Positions 17,050 through 26,169 of a stretch of 64,000 nt of DNA are shown one piece after another (the stretch's first letter is position 1; each line of letters starts with the position of its first letter). Position numbers and translations under genes: made by a program. Origin of the DNA: Bacillota bacterium. GTDB lineage: Bacteria; Bacillota; Bacilli; Paenibacillales; Paenibacillaceae. Below the pieces are notes generated by a model. The model saw nothing but the letters and a program-made list of their open reading frames with translations. It made no database searches and was not told the DNA's origin. The stretch is from the NCBI GenBank assembly GCA_023391635.1, contig JAEWAQ010000033.1, positions 1 to 64,000 of the forward strand. Direction: 5' to 3'.

Positions 17050-18066
17050 TCAAAATGGAACGGGCACTCCCTTCGCATTGCTCTCGTAAATGGCATTGAC
17101 CAAACGCACTGCCCTGGCGCCATCTTCACCTGTAACCAGCGGCGCCCTTCCGATATTGATGGCGTCGATAAAATCCACGATCTGGCTTCGATGATAATCG
17201 CTGACGATGTTAAGGGGATTGGCCGCGGCGCCGTAAGTGGCCGCCTGTTCCAGCTTTGGCGGCGGGACGCCGGGAACCTCCCATAACGAGATGGATGTAC
17301 CCTCCAGCTTGATCGTGCCTTTCTCGCCGTAAAGATTCAAACAAGCCGAGAAACCCGGACGAATGCTGGTGGAAGCCATGATGGTGCCGAAAGCGCCGTT
17401 TTTGAATTGCACGATCGCCAAACCCAGATCCTCTGCCTCCATCCGGTGAGTTTGCGTCGCCGTTTTGCCATATACGGTTCCGACTTCTCCGGCGAACCAA
17501 AGCAGCAGGTCGAGACTGTGAATGCCTTGGTTCATCAAAGCGCCGCCGTCCTCGGCAACGGTTCCGCGCCAATCCGCCGAATCGTAATAATCTTGCGTTC
17601 GATAGAATGGCAAGAATACTTCGGCGAGCAGCAATTTGCCAATCGCGTCCTGCGCCAGCGCTTTCTTGACCGCCTGATGCTGATCTTCAAAACGGCGTTG
17701 TGAAACGACCCCCAGCGTCAAGCCCCTTTTCTGTGCCGTTTGGATCAGCATTTCCGTTTCCCGATTCGTCATGGCCATCGGTTTTTCCAACAGCAGATGT
17801 TTGCCGGCCTTCAGCACTTCCATGCCAATTGGATAATGGCTACCGCTTGAGGTCGTCACGATTACGATGTCCACTTCGGAGCTTTGCAGCAAGGTGCGAT
17901 AATCCGTCGTCCAGGCGCATCCTTCCCGTTCGCCGACCGCTTTGGCCCTTGCTTCATTGCGGCTGGACACATAAGCGAGGCGGGCATCTTCTATACGGCG
18001 CAACGCCTCGGCATGAAAATCGGCAATGCCGCCGCAGCCGATGAGTCCGAATTTTCTGGTTGTCAT
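17050..18066 (-). CDS. Gfo/Idh/MocA-family NAD(P)-dependent oxidoreductase
   Basis: A 338-residue oxidoreductase with a canonical Rossmann start (KFGLIGCGGIADFHAEAL), the lysine motif 'LLLEKPMAMT' and the C-terminal-domain motif 'ALMNQGIHSLDLLLWF' with its conserved histidine. ATG 18066 is preceded by AGGAGG; a longer frame to 18096 has no ribosome site. It is the last gene of the operon with the enolase-superfamily enzyme and ABC importer. It probably oxidises or reduces a cyclitol or a sugar derivative taken up by that importer. The substrate is not identifiable. Confidence 0.85.
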   Translation of the reverse strand: MTTRKFGLIGCGGIADFHAEALRRIEDARLAYVSSRNEARAKAVGEREGCAWTTDYRTLLQSSEVDIVIVTTSSGSHYPIGMEVLKAGKHLLLEKPMAMTNRETEMLIQTAQKRGLTLGVVSQRRFEDQHQAVKKALAQDAIGKLLLAEVFLPFYRTQDYYDSADWRGTVAEDGGALMNQGIHSLDLLLWFAGEVGTVYGKTATQTHRMEAEDLGLAIVQFKNGAFGTIMASTSIRPGFSACLNLYGEKGTIKLEGTSISLWEVPGVPPPKLEQAATYGAAANPLNIVSDYHRSQIVDFIDAINIGRAPLVTGEDGARAVRLVNAIYESNAKGVPVPF

Positions 18067-18092
18067 TGCATTTATTCCTCCTATTGACCTAC

Positions 18093-19448
18093 TCAATACA
18101 GACCCAGATGTTTTACCTCGCTCAGATTAATGCGACCCTCTCGAACCCATTGGATGCCTGGATATTCGTGGAGTGCTGTCTCGCCGCTATGCGGGATATA
18201 TTGCCTGCTGTTATGCTCGAAAGCTTCAATATCCATGGCCAAATGGCTGCACAGGTTAGCGGAATGAATGAGAGCTCGCCCCGGATTGGTAAGATCCTGC
18301 ATCGTCAGATAGCGGCGATTTTGTTTCGCCCAACAATAGGCAAGCAGAGACTGGCTATGACCTCTGCCCGTTTTCAAAGCGATTCCGCTCCAGCCCTGTT
18401 CCTCGACCTGATTTAATTTGCCGATATGGTCGAGACTTTCGTCGACAATAACGGGCTTGATCCTTGCCAATTCGTGCAGGGTAAAATTGTAACTATCCAG
18501 ATCTCTGGGCGTCGGCTGTTCAACATACCGTACTGCGGCGAAAACTTCGGGGTAATCGACTTTCAATTTCAGCAATGTCTCCATTATCGGCTCGGGCGTT
18601 GCGCAGGCTTCATTGGGATCCAGAGACAGGTTTACTCTCATTTCGCCGCTTCGCCGATTCATTACAGATGCGGCGACTTCATAAACATCGACGATTCTTT
18701 GGAAGTCCCAGGCGGCATCGCTCCCCTTCAGCTTCACTTTGAACCAGCGCAATCCTTCCTTTACAATCCATTGTTCCAACGTGACCGGCCAATCGCCAGC
18801 CACAAGTCCGCTTTCAAACCCGGCATCGCCCGAAGTTAAAGGGTCCAGCCCGCCAATGACATGTTGAACCGATAATTGTTTCCTCGGGGGTACGAGGAAC
18901 TGCTGCGGATATTTGCCCGCCCATCCCGCCCCCAGATACCGGGATAAATCTTCATTCAAATAATCGGCATTGTACATCCGATAAGCGCTGAGCCCGCATG
19001 CCGCGGCCCAAGCGTCATGAATCGCGGCATCGAACGCCGACCCGCATACGATCCCGCAAAGCCGGGGAATCGCGACAGGGAAGTTTAACTCCTTCTCGGT
19101 TTCCCCCATGAGCCGCTCCAGCTCGCGATCCGTCATTTCCGCCAATTGCAGCGGATCGAGAAATTCGCCGACCGATACGATGAATTCGCCTATCTTCTCC
19201 AGCAAAAGCCGCATAGCCCTATCTTTGGCATCGTAGGATAAAGCAGGATCGGGAAAAGACCATAATACCGATAGCAGAACATCTCCGTATCCTTTCGCCC
19301 TTGCGTTTGAGCGGTTCTCGGCTTCGACCGTAACTTTCGCGTAGGTGATCGATGTAATCGTCCCTGAACTCAGCGTAAACGGAATCCGGTACGTCTCCTC
19401 CGATAAGGCAATGCTGAACCGGACAATACGTAAATCGGAACTCGCCAT
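18093..19448 (-). CDS. Enolase-superfamily (mandelate racemase/muconate lactonizing type) enzyme
   Basis: An enolase-superfamily protein of about 451 residues. The N-terminal capping domain (RIVRFSIALSEETYRIPF) is followed by a barrel with 'FKVKLKG' (a base-lysine region) and metal-ligand motifs 'NLSLDPNEA', 'VEQPTPRDL' and 'IVDESLD'. Such enzymes abstract the proton alpha to a carboxylate, as in sugar-acid dehydratases, racemases and lactonizing enzymes. I prefer ATG 19448, nine bases after GGAG, over ATG 19463. It lies between the ABC permease and a Gfo oxidoreductase, pointing to breakdown of an imported acid sugar. The exact family was not recognised. Confidence 0.8.
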   Translation of the reverse strand: MASSDLRIVRFSIALSEETYRIPFTLSSGTITSITYAKVTVEAENRSNARAKGYGDVLLSVLWSFPDPALSYDAKDRAMRLLLEKIGEFIVSVGEFLDPLQLAEMTDRELERLMGETEKELNFPVAIPRLCGIVCGSAFDAAIHDAWAAACGLSAYRMYNADYLNEDLSRYLGAGWAGKYPQQFLVPPRKQLSVQHVIGGLDPLTSGDAGFESGLVAGDWPVTLEQWIVKEGLRWFKVKLKGSDAAWDFQRIVDVYEVAASVMNRRSGEMRVNLSLDPNEACATPEPIMETLLKLKVDYPEVFAAVRYVEQPTPRDLDSYNFTLHELARIKPVIVDESLDHIGKLNQVEEQGWSGIALKTGRGHSQSLLAYCWAKQNRRYLTMQDLTNPGRALIHSANLCSHLAMDIEAFEHNSRQYIPHSGETALHEYPGIQWVREGRINLSEVKHLGLY

Positions 19449-19473
19449 GCAGGTGCACTCCATCCGTCGATTG

Positions 19474-20301
19474 TTATTTCAACCCGGTCATGCTTATACT
19501 TTCGATAATGCGTCGACGCAAAATGGCAAATACGATGAGAATCGGGACAATGGAAACGAGAGAACCGGCGGAAGTCAAATTCATATCGATCCCGAAAGAA
19601 GTTTGGAACATGGCCAGACCAATCTCCATCGTATACAGCTCATTGTCATTCAGAACAAGCAGCGGCCATACAAATGAATTCCAAGCCTCAATGAACGAGA
19701 AGATCGCCAGCGCCCCGATCGGCGGAGCGCACAGCGGCAATATGATCCGAAAGAAAGTTCTCCACTCCGAGGAGCCTTCCACCCTGGCCGACTCGATGAT
19801 TTCATCGGGAATTTGCTGCATAATATTTTGCCGCATGAAGAAGATACCGAAACTCATCACAAAGTAAGGCATAACGAGTCCGAAAAACGTATTGATCAAA
19901 TTCAGCTGCTGAAGCTGCAAGTACAGCGGAATCATATAAATTTCAAAAGGCACGATGGCGGTGGCCAAAATTAACGCGAACAGAAAGCTGCGGCCCTTAA
20001 AGTGAAACTTGGCAAAAATGTATCCCGCAATCGAAGAGGATAGCGCAATCATAAGCGACGACAGCGAGGCCATCATCAAACTATTGCGGAAATATAAATC
20101 AAACGGCGCGGCGCGGAACACTTCTCTGAAATTGTCCCAGCGCAAAGTTTCGGGAAGGAACACCGGAGGCCATTTCGTTAACTCCCCCGGCGTTTTGAAG
20201 GCCGTAACCGCGAGCCAGACGAACGGGACCAGCATAAAGAAAGCGCCTATGGCCAAAATAACGACTTTTGTCCATTGCATGGCTTTATCATTTTTTCTCA
20301 T
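19474..20301 (-). CDS. Carbohydrate ABC transporter permease, MalG-type
   Basis: A 275-residue inner-membrane permease with six predicted helices. It has the EAA loop that contacts the ATPase ('ESARVEGSSEWRTFFRIILP') and the 'EAWNSFVWPLLVL' motif of MalG/YurM-type sugar permeases. It overlaps the preceding permease gene by four bases. No ATPase gene is present nearby, so a shared MsmX-type ATPase encoded elsewhere probably drives it, as is usual in this group. Confidence 0.93.
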   Translation of the reverse strand: MRKNDKAMQWTKVVILAIGAFFMLVPFVWLAVTAFKTPGELTKWPPVFLPETLRWDNFREVFRAAPFDLYFRNSLMMASLSSLMIALSSSIAGYIFAKFHFKGRSFLFALILATAIVPFEIYMIPLYLQLQQLNLINTFFGLVMPYFVMSFGIFFMRQNIMQQIPDEIIESARVEGSSEWRTFFRIILPLCAPPIGALAIFSFIEAWNSFVWPLLVLNDNELYTMEIGLAMFQTSFGIDMNLTSAGSLVSIVPILIVFAILRRRIIESISMTGLK

Positions 20302-21221
20302 TTCTTCAGCCCCTTGCCCGATGTTGTTTTTTCTCTGGCCAATCCCATCTGAATCAGGGTCAAGGCGAACACGATGAGGAACAATACGACCGCTTCGGCA
20401 GAAGCATATCCCATCTTGAAGAACCGGAATCCATTCTCAATCATGTCGTAGACGATAACGCGGACGACATAACCGGGCGATCCCTGCACATCGGAAGCAA
20501 GAATATATATTTGGCTGAACGCATTATATCCGTGAATCAATGTAATGACCGAGACGAATACCGTAATCGGTTTCAACAACGGCAGCGTAATGTGCCGAAA
20601 AGCCTTGAGGTTCGTTGCCCCGTCTATAGAGGCGGCTTCGTAATATTCCTTCGGTATGCCGCGCAGCCCGACAAGGAAGATCAGCATGTTGTAGCCTATC
20701 GTCTTCCAGACGGTCAGAATGATCACCGACGCTACGGCCATGGGCGGATCGAACAGCCATGCTTGCGGAGAAATCCCGAAAAAAGACAGGAAATAGTTCA
20801 TCAAGCCGTGCTGTTTGTCCAGAATCCACTTCCATACGACAACGACAGGTACCATTGGCATAATGAACGGCAGAAAGTAAATCGACTCGAACCAGGATTT
20901 GAATTTGATTTTCCCGGCCAGAAACGCAGCAACCGGAAGGGCGATCGCCACGCTGAAGAAGAGCACGCCGAAAGCGATCAACGTAGTATTCTTCAAGGAA
21001 AGCAGAAACGTGCCGTCTTGAAACATCTGCCGATAGTTCATAAATCCGACGAAGGGCTTATGAAGCGCTACCATGTCCCAATTAAAAAAACTCATGTAAA
21101 ACGTTCGGAGTATCGGAATAAAACGCAAATACGTGTACAGGGCAAAAATCGGGGTCAAGCCAACAATGACAAACCAATGTGTCGATTTCAGGCGCAGCTT
21201 TTTTTTCGAATTGGAGATCAA
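20298..21221 (-). CDS. Carbohydrate ABC transporter permease, MalF-type
   Basis: The partner permease (about 307 residues), with six membrane helices and an EAA loop 'YYEAASIDGATNLKAFRHITLP'. I suggest TTG 21221 as start, nine bases behind GGGGGGAG. A GTG at 21242 gives a longer N-terminus but has no ribosome site upstream. With the MalG-type permease and the lipoprotein it forms a carbohydrate importer (CUT1 type). Confidence 0.9.
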   Translation of the reverse strand: MISNSKKKLRLKSTHWFVIVGLTPIFALYTYLRFIPILRTFYMSFFNWDMVALHKPFVGFMNYRQMFQDGTFLLSLKNTTLIAFGVLFFSVAIALPVAAFLAGKIKFKSWFESIYFLPFIMPMVPVVVVWKWILDKQHGLMNYFLSFFGISPQAWLFDPPMAVASVIILTVWKTIGYNMLIFLVGLRGIPKEYYEAASIDGATNLKAFRHITLPLLKPITVFVSVITLIHGYNAFSQIYILASDVQGSPGYVVRVIVYDMIENGFRFFKMGYASAEAVVLFLIVFALTLIQMGLAREKTTSGKGLKK

Positions 21222-21255
21222 ATCGATCCGCTCCCCCCACACAATCGAATTTATG

Positions 21256-21283
21256 ATGACCGGTCCGAATGCGGACCGGTCAT
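21256..21283 (-). promoter_or_regulatory. Intercistronic hairpin between binding-protein and permease genes
   Basis: A perfect 12-bp stem (ATGACCGGTCCG / CGGACCGGTCAT) with a four-base loop and no U-run. Hairpins here often protect the 3' end of the binding-protein mRNA, so that it is made in excess over the permeases. Partial attenuation is the alternative. Confidence 0.65.
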
Positions 21284-21317
21284 CCGTTGCCAGTTACAGG
21301 AGTGGGGTTCCGACGGG

Positions 21318-22652
21318 TTATTCCGCGAACCGCCCTGCACCGCGTAAAATGTCATTCGTTTCTTTGGCTGCATCGGCAAGGAAAGCTTGCATTTTGTCCG
21401 GGTTGTCCACGAAAGAAGGATCTGTGAATCCTTTGTTCACAAGGCGCTCCGCGAATTTCGTGAGAATCTCGTCGAACTCGGGAATATTCGCGAATGCCTC
21501 CAGCACTTCATAATTCGTAAAGAAATCTTTAAACTGCGGGATGCGGGCGAACAGATCGTCCATTTGCAAATCCGTGCGTACCGGCAGAGTTCCGGTCATA
21601 TCTACCTGTTGCTTGTGATTTTCCGGCTTCATCATGAAATCGATGAAATCCCAAGCTGCAGCGGCTTTGTCCCCTTCGGCGGAATTCGTGACATAGAAGT
21701 CCTTCACGACAATGAAGTTGGCAAGCGGCATGCGTACGACGCCATAATCCAGGTTGGGCGCCTTTTGCGCCGTATCGGCGATCACGTATGCCTCTCTCAT
21801 GAACATCGCCGTCTGTTCCGCTTGGAACGCTTCAACGTCATGCTTGATCGTCGGGTCGTCCGTCTTATATTTGTGCAGCATATCCACGTACATTTGCAAC
21901 GCCTTCAGACCGGCTTCATTGTTGTAGTTATCCTTGAATTTGCCGGGGGACACTTCCTTCAAGATGCCGCCGCCGTATTGCAGCAGCACGATCCAGAACT
22001 TCTCGGCGACTCCGCCCCCTCCGCCGCTCAGGCGCAAGCTGAGACCGGATCTCTCCACGTTGCCCGCCGCATCGTACTTCGTTAATTTTCGGGCGTAATC
22101 GATGATTTGATCCATGGTGGTCGGAGGGCCTGACAGACCGGCTTCCGCGAGCATTGCCTTGTTATAGTAAAGCGAAATCAGCGCGGAAGTGTGCGGGATG
22201 CCGTATACCGCGCCATCATGCTCCGCATACTTGACGGCAACATCCGGGTAAATGCCGCTTCTCACGAAATTGGCCAGCGTTTCAGGCGCTTTCTGAATGA
22301 AGCCGGACTCGATGTAACGCAAGGCAAGGCTTGGGTTAACCGTTACAATGTCCGCCGCGCTTTTGGACGGGATAGCGGTTGTCAGCTTCTTCTCGAAGTC
22401 GCGCAAAGGGAACGAAGATATTTTCACGGTCACGTTGGGGCAAACTTTATTATAATCGTCCGCCATTTTCTCCATCCAAGGAACAAGTTCCGCGTTTCCC
22501 GTCCAATAATTGATTTCGATAGGTTTGCTTGTTACGGTATCGGAAGGCGTTGCATTTCCTTCGGTTTGCTTTTTCCCGGAGCAGCCTGTTAAAACCATCA
22601 TTATTGTCAGGGAGGAGATGAGAAGCCATGCAGCAACCTTTTTGAACTTCAT
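21318..22652 (-). CDS. Sugar ABC transporter substrate-binding lipoprotein
   Basis: A secreted lipoprotein of 444 residues. It has a signal peptide with lipobox LTGC and then a MalE/CUT1-type solute-binding domain ('EINYWTGNAELVPWMEKMADDYNK' in outline, 'GIPHTSALISLYYNKAML', 'AAAAWDFIDFMMKPENHKQ'). ATG 22652 gives the signal peptide directly; a longer upstream frame does not look natural. It follows the Gfo gene by 26 bases, so the oxidoreductases and the importer are one operon. The ligand is unknown. Confidence 0.92.
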   Translation of the reverse strand: MKFKKVAAWLLISSLTIMMVLTGCSGKKQTEGNATPSDTVTSKPIEINYWTGNAELVPWMEKMADDYNKVCPNVTVKISSFPLRDFEKKLTTAIPSKSAADIVTVNPSLALRYIESGFIQKAPETLANFVRSGIYPDVAVKYAEHDGAVYGIPHTSALISLYYNKAMLAEAGLSGPPTTMDQIIDYARKLTKYDAAGNVERSGLSLRLSGGGGGVAEKFWIVLLQYGGGILKEVSPGKFKDNYNNEAGLKALQMYVDMLHKYKTDDPTIKHDVEAFQAEQTAMFMREAYVIADTAQKAPNLDYGVVRMPLANFIVVKDFYVTNSAEGDKAAAAWDFIDFMMKPENHKQQVDMTGTLPVRTDLQMDDLFARIPQFKDFFTNYEVLEAFANIPEFDEILTKFAERLVNKGFTDPSFVDNPDKMQAFLADAAKETNDILRGAGRFAE

Positions 22653-22678
22653 TCCTGTGCACCCCCGCAAATTTTTTT

Positions 22679-23752
22679 TTACTCTACCCTTACAGCATGT
22701 TTCTGCGCAAGCAGGCAAATCTCGGCTGCCTTGAACGCATGCTCCTGGGTCATGGCAATTTCCGTCCGATTGATGCAATCGAGAATCAGTTCCCCGAAAT
22801 GCGGGAATCCGACGAGCCCTTTCACATTCATCTGCCGTTCTCCGTCGTCGTTAACGATATACACATGGTCGGTTTCCTGCTCGCGGGCAATATCGACATA
22901 CTTGCGCAATTCGATATATCCTTTCGTGCCGAGGATGAACATGCGTCCGTCGCCCCACGTCGACAACCCGGTCGGGGACAGCCAGTCCACGCGGAAATAA
23001 TTCGTTGCGCCGTTATCTCCAACCAGGTTCACATCGCCGAAATCCTCCAGCTCCGGGTAGTGCTTGTTGTTGTAGTTTGCCACTTTGCTGTCCACGACTT
23101 TCGCGTCTTTACAATCCGCGTAGTACAGGAAAGATTCGATCTGGTGGCTGCCGATGTCGCAAATTATGCCGCCATACTGTTCCTTCTTGTAGAACCAGGC
23201 CGGCCGCGGATGGGTGTTCAGACGGTGCGGACCGATGCCAAGTACTTGAACGACCCGCCCAATCGCGCCCGCTTTAATCAGTTGACCCGCATACACCGAG
23301 CTTTCGACATCCAGACGTTCGCTGTAAGAGATGGCGTACTTTTTGCCGGTACGTTTAACCGCTTCTTTCGCGGCAGCCAGATGATCCAAAGAGGTGAAAG
23401 GCGTCTTGTCGGTGAAATAATCTTTGCCATGCTCCATGACTTTCACGCCCAGCGGGCCTCTTTCGTTAGGGATCGCCGCTGCGGCAACCAGTTGGACTTC
23501 CGGATCCTGCAGGATGGCGTCAAGCGACGGGGCCGGTTTCGCATCCGGATAGGTTTTCAGAAACCTTTCCACTTTGGCCGGATCGACATCGTAAGCCCAT
23601 TTCAGCGTTGCGCCCGCTTCGATCAGCCCTCGGCTCATCTCGTAAATATGGTTATGTTCCATCGATGCAACCGCGATTACGAACTCGCCCTTGCCGACAA
23701 CCGGTTTCGGTTTCTCCAGCGGTGCATAATTGAAGCTGATGTTATTGGCCAT
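22679..23752 (-). CDS. Gfo/Idh/MocA-family oxidoreductase, divergent subfamily (copy A)
   Basis: A 357-residue protein of an unusual Gfo/Idh/MocA branch. Where a Rossmann GxGxxG is expected it has 'FVIAVASMEHNHIYEMSRG'. The usual EKP is 'YFTDKTPFTSLDHL', keeping the lysine. The later His motif 'ICDIGSHQIESFLYY' and 'TWGDGRMFILGTKGYIELRK' are well kept. ATG 23752 lies eight bases after GGAGGG. It is closely related to its upstream neighbour and to the gene at 27913-29004, as if by duplication. Substrate and cofactor are not known; a role in cyclitol or sugar-acid oxidation is an inference from the importer. Confidence 0.82.
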   Translation of the reverse strand: MANNISFNYAPLEKPKPVVGKGEFVIAVASMEHNHIYEMSRGLIEAGATLKWAYDVDPAKVERFLKTYPDAKPAPSLDAILQDPEVQLVAAAAIPNERGPLGVKVMEHGKDYFTDKTPFTSLDHLAAAKEAVKRTGKKYAISYSERLDVESSVYAGQLIKAGAIGRVVQVLGIGPHRLNTHPRPAWFYKKEQYGGIICDIGSHQIESFLYYADCKDAKVVDSKVANYNNKHYPELEDFGDVNLVGDNGATNYFRVDWLSPTGLSTWGDGRMFILGTKGYIELRKYVDIAREQETDHVYIVNDDGERQMNVKGLVGFPHFGELILDCINRTEIAMTQEHAFKAAEICLLAQKHAVRVE

Positions 23753-23776
23753 GATGATTTCCCTCCATGTCATGTT

Positions 23777-24850
23777 CTATTCTAAATGAACAGCATATTT
23801 CTGCGTGAGCAAGGTGAGCTCAGCCGCCTTAAAGGCGTGTTCCTGTGTCATCGCGTTCTCGGTGCGGTTCAGGCAATCCAGAATCAATTGTCCGAAATAG
23901 GGATATCCGACCTTGCCCTGCAGCTCCAGATGGCGTTCGCCTTGGCTGTCCACGAGATACAACTGATTCCCTTCCCGGCTGCGGGCTACATCCACATTCT
24001 TCCTCAGCTCAATGTAGCCGTCCGTCCCCTGAATGAATGTCCGGAGATCCCCCCAGGTTTGCAGACTCTTCGGCGACAACCAATCTACCCGAAAATAGCT
24101 GGTGGCGCCGTTGTCGCCGATCAGGGTGGCGTCGCCGTAATCATCCAGTTCGGGGTACTGTTTGTTATGGTAGTTCGCCACATTGCTGCGCACCACTCTG
24201 GCATCCTTGCACCCCGCGTAATACAGGAATGAATCGATTTGGTGCGTTGCCAGGTCGCACAGAACGCCGCCGTTCTGCTCCCGGGTGAAAAACCAGTCGG
24301 GCCTGGGGAAGTTATTGATCAGGTGCGAGCCGACACCCAGCACTTGCACAACCCGGCCAATCGCGCCGTCTTGAATCAATTGCCCGGCGAATACGGCGCT
24401 TTCGTTATGGATGCGTTCGCTGTAAGTAATCGCGAACTTTTTCCCCGTCTTGAGGGCGGCATCCTTGGCCAAATAAAGCTGATCCAGAGCCGTGAAGGGA
24501 GGCTTGTCCGTAATAAAGTCCTTCCCGCACTCCATCACCTTGACACCCAGCGCTGCCCGCAAGTTCGGAATCGTCGTCGACGCCACAAGCTGAACTTCCG
24601 CATCCCGGAGAATCTCGTCCTCATGCGAGGCTACTTTGGCATCGGGAAACGCTTCCAAAAACTTTCCGACACGCGCCGAATCGGGATCATATACCCATTT
24701 CAACGTGGCGCCCGCTTCGATCAGTTCTTTACACATCATATAGATATAAGCATGATCCATGTACATGACCGCAAAGATGAAGTCTCCTCTGCCAACGACC
24801 GGTTTCGGCTTGCCTTGCGGTTCGTAATTGCTGCTGCCCGTGCTTGGCAT
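23777..24850 (-). CDS. Gfo/Idh/MocA-family oxidoreductase, divergent subfamily (copy B)
   Basis: A 357-residue paralog of the next gene, with the same modified nucleotide loop (FIFAVMYMDHAYIYMMCKEL), 'FITDKPPFTALDQL' and 'LCDLATHQIDSFLYY'. In this copy the GS before the conserved His has become AT, and the Lys motif reads DKPP instead of DKTP. ATG 24850 is preceded by AGAGGTG with nine-base spacing; a GTG at 24862 is less likely. It is the first gene of the operon and lies behind the 320-base regulatory region controlled, presumably, by the AraC protein upstream. Confidence 0.82.
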   Translation of the reverse strand: MPSTGSSNYEPQGKPKPVVGRGDFIFAVMYMDHAYIYMMCKELIEAGATLKWVYDPDSARVGKFLEAFPDAKVASHEDEILRDAEVQLVASTTIPNLRAALGVKVMECGKDFITDKPPFTALDQLYLAKDAALKTGKKFAITYSERIHNESAVFAGQLIQDGAIGRVVQVLGVGSHLINNFPRPDWFFTREQNGGVLCDLATHQIDSFLYYAGCKDARVVRSNVANYHNKQYPELDDYGDATLIGDNGATSYFRVDWLSPKSLQTWGDLRTFIQGTDGYIELRKNVDVARSREGNQLYLVDSQGERHLELQGKVGYPYFGQLILDCLNRTENAMTQEHAFKAAELTLLTQKYAVHLE

Positions 24851-25170
24851 GTCCTGTTTCACCTCTGGTTGTTATTCGGTTAAAGCGACTAACATTTCGG
24901 GAGAATCACACCAATAATAATTAAATCAACGGCATGCCTTCCCTGCGGTTTTCGACCGTTCATTAACCTCGATCTCCTTAGGTTGAACGTTTATTCAGGA
25001 CTCACCTCCAGCTTTAACAATGTTGAATAGTCGCCTGCTTCGGGTTCCTGTTCCCGGGACTGGAACCATGGCTCCATCATAACAAATACGGATAGGCGAC
25101 ACTTGACCGTTATATTCTATTGTCATTCATTTTTTGACTGTGAGTGGTGTATTAAGGGACAACAACGCAG
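24851..25170 (-). promoter_or_regulatory. Regulatory region of the Gfo/ABC importer operon
   Basis: A 320-base non-coding region between the AraC-type gene and the operon it probably controls. A good -10 (TATGAT, minus strand, 25081-25076) lacks a good -35, which is typical of activator-dependent promoters. No firm catabolite-repression site or riboswitch was found. A short inverted repeat GGTTCC/GGAACC spans 25043-25067. Confidence 0.4.
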
Positions 25171-26031
25171 TTAGAGATCCTTTGTAATTTTGTAATCTTT
25201 CGGAGCAAAACCTGTCGTTTTTTTGAATAAACGGCTGAAATGGGCAGGATGTTTAAATCCCGCCTCACTGCTCACATCCGTAATTTTCATGGCAGGGTTT
25301 AAATAAAGCAGGATTTTCGCTTGATTGATTCTTCGCTGATACAGGTAGTCGAATATCGTTACCCCGATCACTTCTTTAAACAACTTGGCCATATAATATT
25401 TATTCAGATGGAGCGCACGCTCCATGTCATCCATCCGGATGTCTTCTTTATAAAATTGCTCGATATACGAAATAATTTTCTGGGTATGCACCAACTTGAC
25501 CGAGGTTTGTCTGCCGGTTTCCGGCGCCCCTTTATTTCGACTGAAGCTGTAAATGGATAACAGGAGATCAAAAAGGGCCAGGTAAAACCTTTGTTTCAAT
25601 ATCTCGTCATGTTGATTATTGTAGGCATTCATTTTACCGAGGATATCCTCGACTTCTTTTTGCTGCTCTTGGTTCAGGCTGCAATGCACATTTTTCAATT
25701 GCTCGAACGGTTTCAACAAATCGATGGAAAACGTGTTTTTGATGGCTGGCTTGATATACGAAGGGTTAAAGTGAATGACGGAACGAATGTACGTCTTGCT
25801 GTTCGCCAGATTGACGCAATGCAGCGTCAAACCGTGCATGAAAATCAGGTCGCCTTTCTTCAGCTCATAAATTTTGTCGCCGATCAAATAGCTGCCTTGA
25901 CCGTCATGAAAATATAAGATTTCATAGTTGGGGTGGGAGTGGAGTTTGATCGACATGGGCGGTTTCAAGGTCTTGTCCATATACTTCAAATTTACTTTCA
26001 GCGTATCCGATCCTCTCTCCCATTCGTTCAT
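25171..26031 (-). CDS. AraC-family regulator with cupin sensor domain
   Basis: A 286-residue one-component regulator. An N-terminal cupin barrel ('LHSHPNYEILYFHDGQGSYLIG', 'LKKGDLIFMHGLTLHCV') binds the effector. A C-terminal AraC double HTH follows ('MDDMERALHLNKYYMAKLFKEV', 'ITDVSSEAGFKHPAHFSRLFKK'). ATG 26031 follows GGGGGA; the longer frame to 26058 is less likely. It lies directly upstream of the Gfo/ABC importer operon in the same direction and is the likely activator. It resembles the next AraC gene closely, so the two loci share ancestry. Confidence 0.9.
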   Translation of the reverse strand: MNEWERGSDTLKVNLKYMDKTLKPPMSIKLHSHPNYEILYFHDGQGSYLIGDKIYELKKGDLIFMHGLTLHCVNLANSKTYIRSVIHFNPSYIKPAIKNTFSIDLLKPFEQLKNVHCSLNQEQQKEVEDILGKMNAYNNQHDEILKQRFYLALFDLLLSIYSFSRNKGAPETGRQTSVKLVHTQKIISYIEQFYKEDIRMDDMERALHLNKYYMAKLFKEVIGVTIFDYLYQRRINQAKILLYLNPAMKITDVSSEAGFKHPAHFSRLFKKTTGFAPKDYKITKDL

Positions 26032-26107
26032 GACGATCCCCCCTTTCGCTCTGCTCAACGCTAGTTTACCTGATTTCGCGATGGATGACTATGTGATGCG
26101 CTTAATG

Positions 26108-26144
26108 GAAAAATGCCCCATCGGCGGTCATCGCCGGGGGCATT
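26108..26144 (-). terminator. Rho-independent terminator of the second AraC gene
   Basis: On the minus strand, AATGCCCC and CGGCG arms pair around a GATGA-type loop and are followed by TTTTTCC. It lies 26 bases downstream of the AraC gene at 26170-27009. Confidence 0.85.
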
Positions 26145-26169
26145 GAAATGGTTAAACTGGTCGCAAGTC

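Noticed and set aside
24863..24900. Catabolite-repression-like sequence TTAAAGCGACTAACA in front of the Gfo/ABC operon
   Set aside because: It departs from the cre consensus in spacing and symmetry.
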